From: Oceanicoccus sp. KOV_DT_Chl
GTDB taxonomy: Bacteria > Pseudomonadota > Gammaproteobacteria > Pseudomonadales > Dasaniaceae
Assembly (NCBI RefSeq): GCF_900120175.1
Contig: NZ_FQLF01000002.1
Span: 2,232,001-2,296,000, forward strand
Length of the DNA stretch: 64,000 nucleotides
Reading direction: 5' to 3'
Shown: positions 63,224-64,000 of the stretch, one piece after another
Layout: the number at the start of each line of letters is the position of its first letter
How positions within the stretch are numbered: position 1 is the stretch's first letter
Made by a program: the position numbers and the translations under genes
The notes under the pieces: generated by a model
Seen by the model: only the letters and a program-made list of their open reading frames with translations
Told to the model about the DNA's origin: nothing
Database searches by the model: none

Positions 63224-64000
63224 ATGATGAATAATAACGCCACTGCTAATAATTTTTTGAGTCAGCATTTTTCACTGTGGTGGGTGTTGCCGGCTGTGTG
63301 CTGTTAATAGGCTTAGTCATGCTGGTCGGTCCTTATAGCGATGATGTCATCTTGGCCCCGGATAAAATGCAAAACTTTTGGTATAAGTGGCAACTGGCCG
63401 AGCCGACTTTCTGGACTCGCTTTACGGCCTGGGGTGGTTATGCCTCTCATCAAATTGCTGCCTGGAGTATTATTTGGTATGCGCAGCATAAAAAGCCAAA
63501 ATACAGCAATAATTTGCATGACTTTAATATTATCGCCCTGCTGATCAATGCGGTTTTTGTCGGGTTACATATAATCCAAACTAAAATTTGGTACGACGCT
63601 ACTGCCCAGGATGTTCATGAGGCGACTTCGTTTGGTTCGGTAACGTTGATGCTAGTGTTTATCCTGATTATGGAAAACCAGCGCCGTGGAATGTTTTTTG
63701 GTAAGCGCGCGCCGCTCTTGACGGAAGTGGGGCAGTTTCTTCGTCGTTATCACGGTTACTATTTTTCCTGGGCTATTATCTATACGTTTTGGTATCACCC
63801 TGTCGAGATTACCTATGGTCACTTACTAGGTACTTTCTATATCTTGCTTTTGATGTTGCAAGGTAGTTTGTTCTTTACCCGCATGCATATCAATCGCGGA
63901 TGGACTGTTTTTTTGGAGTTGTTTGTAGTGATACATGGTATGGCCGTGGCCATCGTCAAGCAGGGTGAGGTCGCAACCGCCCGGTTTTTCTTTGGTTTTT
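63224..64000 (+). pseudogene. partial membrane protein, interrupted by a frameshift, running off the window
   Basis: The gene starts at an ATG (63224) with AAAGG upstream and encodes NFLSQHFSLWWVLPAVC before a stop at 63305. The next frame continues in phase as LLIGLVMLVGPYSDDVILAP and stays open to the window end with at least five further hydrophobic segments (IIALLINAVFVGLHIIQ, FGSVTLMLVFILI). One missing base near 63298-63301 (GTGTG|CTG) joins the frames. This site is not a homopolymer. The protein is an inner-membrane protein of unknown family, and its C-terminus lies outside the window. Confidence 0.6.

Noticed and set aside
1-64000. CRISPR arrays, tRNA or rRNA genes, insertion sequences, prophage genes
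   Set aside because: I saw no direct-repeat arrays, tRNA cloverleaf cores, transposases or phage structural genes. A systematic scan would be needed to exclude small tRNAs.

Overview
The window looks like a piece of chromosome from a free-living, heterotrophic, probably marine gammaproteobacterium. This is an inference from moderate GC content, a TonB-dependent receptor, PEP-CTERM and Tat substrates, glucosylglycerate metabolism and many exported enzymes; no rRNA or marker gene is present to fix the taxon. I see no tRNA, rRNA, CRISPR array, insertion sequence or prophage.

Layout. (1) 1-4950: a plus-strand run with an interrupted c-type cytochrome, an exported protein of unknown function, a tiny Tat protein, a DUF1838 protein, a large lipoprotein and a further unknown protein, closed by a strong terminator. 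(2) 5.0-7.6 kb: minus-strand small genes (a frameshifted glutamine amidotransferase, a transglutaminase-like protein, a small lipoprotein). (3) 7.9-12.7 kb: a four-gene glucosylglycerate operon: glycerate kinase, glucosyl-phosphoglycerate phosphatase, glucosyl-3-phosphoglycerate synthase and a GH13 phosphorylase. Together they would make and recycle the osmolyte. (4) 12.87-23.1 kb: a guanidine nitrogen-assimilation locus. A sigma-54 type promoter precedes a guanidine-I (ykkC) riboswitch, an ABC importer, a guanidine-II (mini-ykkC) riboswitch, two DUF1989 deiminase subunits, a biotin-dependent guanidine/urea carboxylase and allophanate hydrolase. (5) 23.3-27.2 kb: a DEAD-box helicase, DUF4198 and HupE. 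(6) 27.2-32.4 kb: a Tat-type ThDP enzyme translationally coupled to a cytochrome c, a bilin-reductase-like protein, a periplasmic binding protein and two six-cysteine secreted paralogs. (7) 32.6-43.9 kb: mostly small membrane and accessory genes, with several decayed genes (PpiC remnant, 5'-truncated aqpZ, frameshifted PEP-CTERM gene).

(8) 44-63 kb is the most unusual part. Enzymes that normally work in the cytoplasm carry export signals: three NAD(P)-binding Rossmann enzymes in a row with Sec-type signal peptides, a Tat-type UbiD decarboxylase and a Tat lipoprotein of the SnoaL fold. They sit with a flavin reductase fused to a PCP_red-like domain, a second DUF1838 protein, an ATP/ADP-translocase-like carrier, a TonB receptor, two alpha/beta hydrolases, an MFS transporter and an aldehyde dehydrogenase. 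Together with the Tat ThDP enzyme and cytochromes of region 6, this suggests an extracytoplasmic catabolic or redox pathway for an unknown, possibly aromatic or terpenoid, substrate. The pathway is inference; the individual export signals and folds are visible in the sequence.

Several genes are broken by single-base frameshifts, three of them in G or C runs. Each needs resequencing before it is called a pseudogene.
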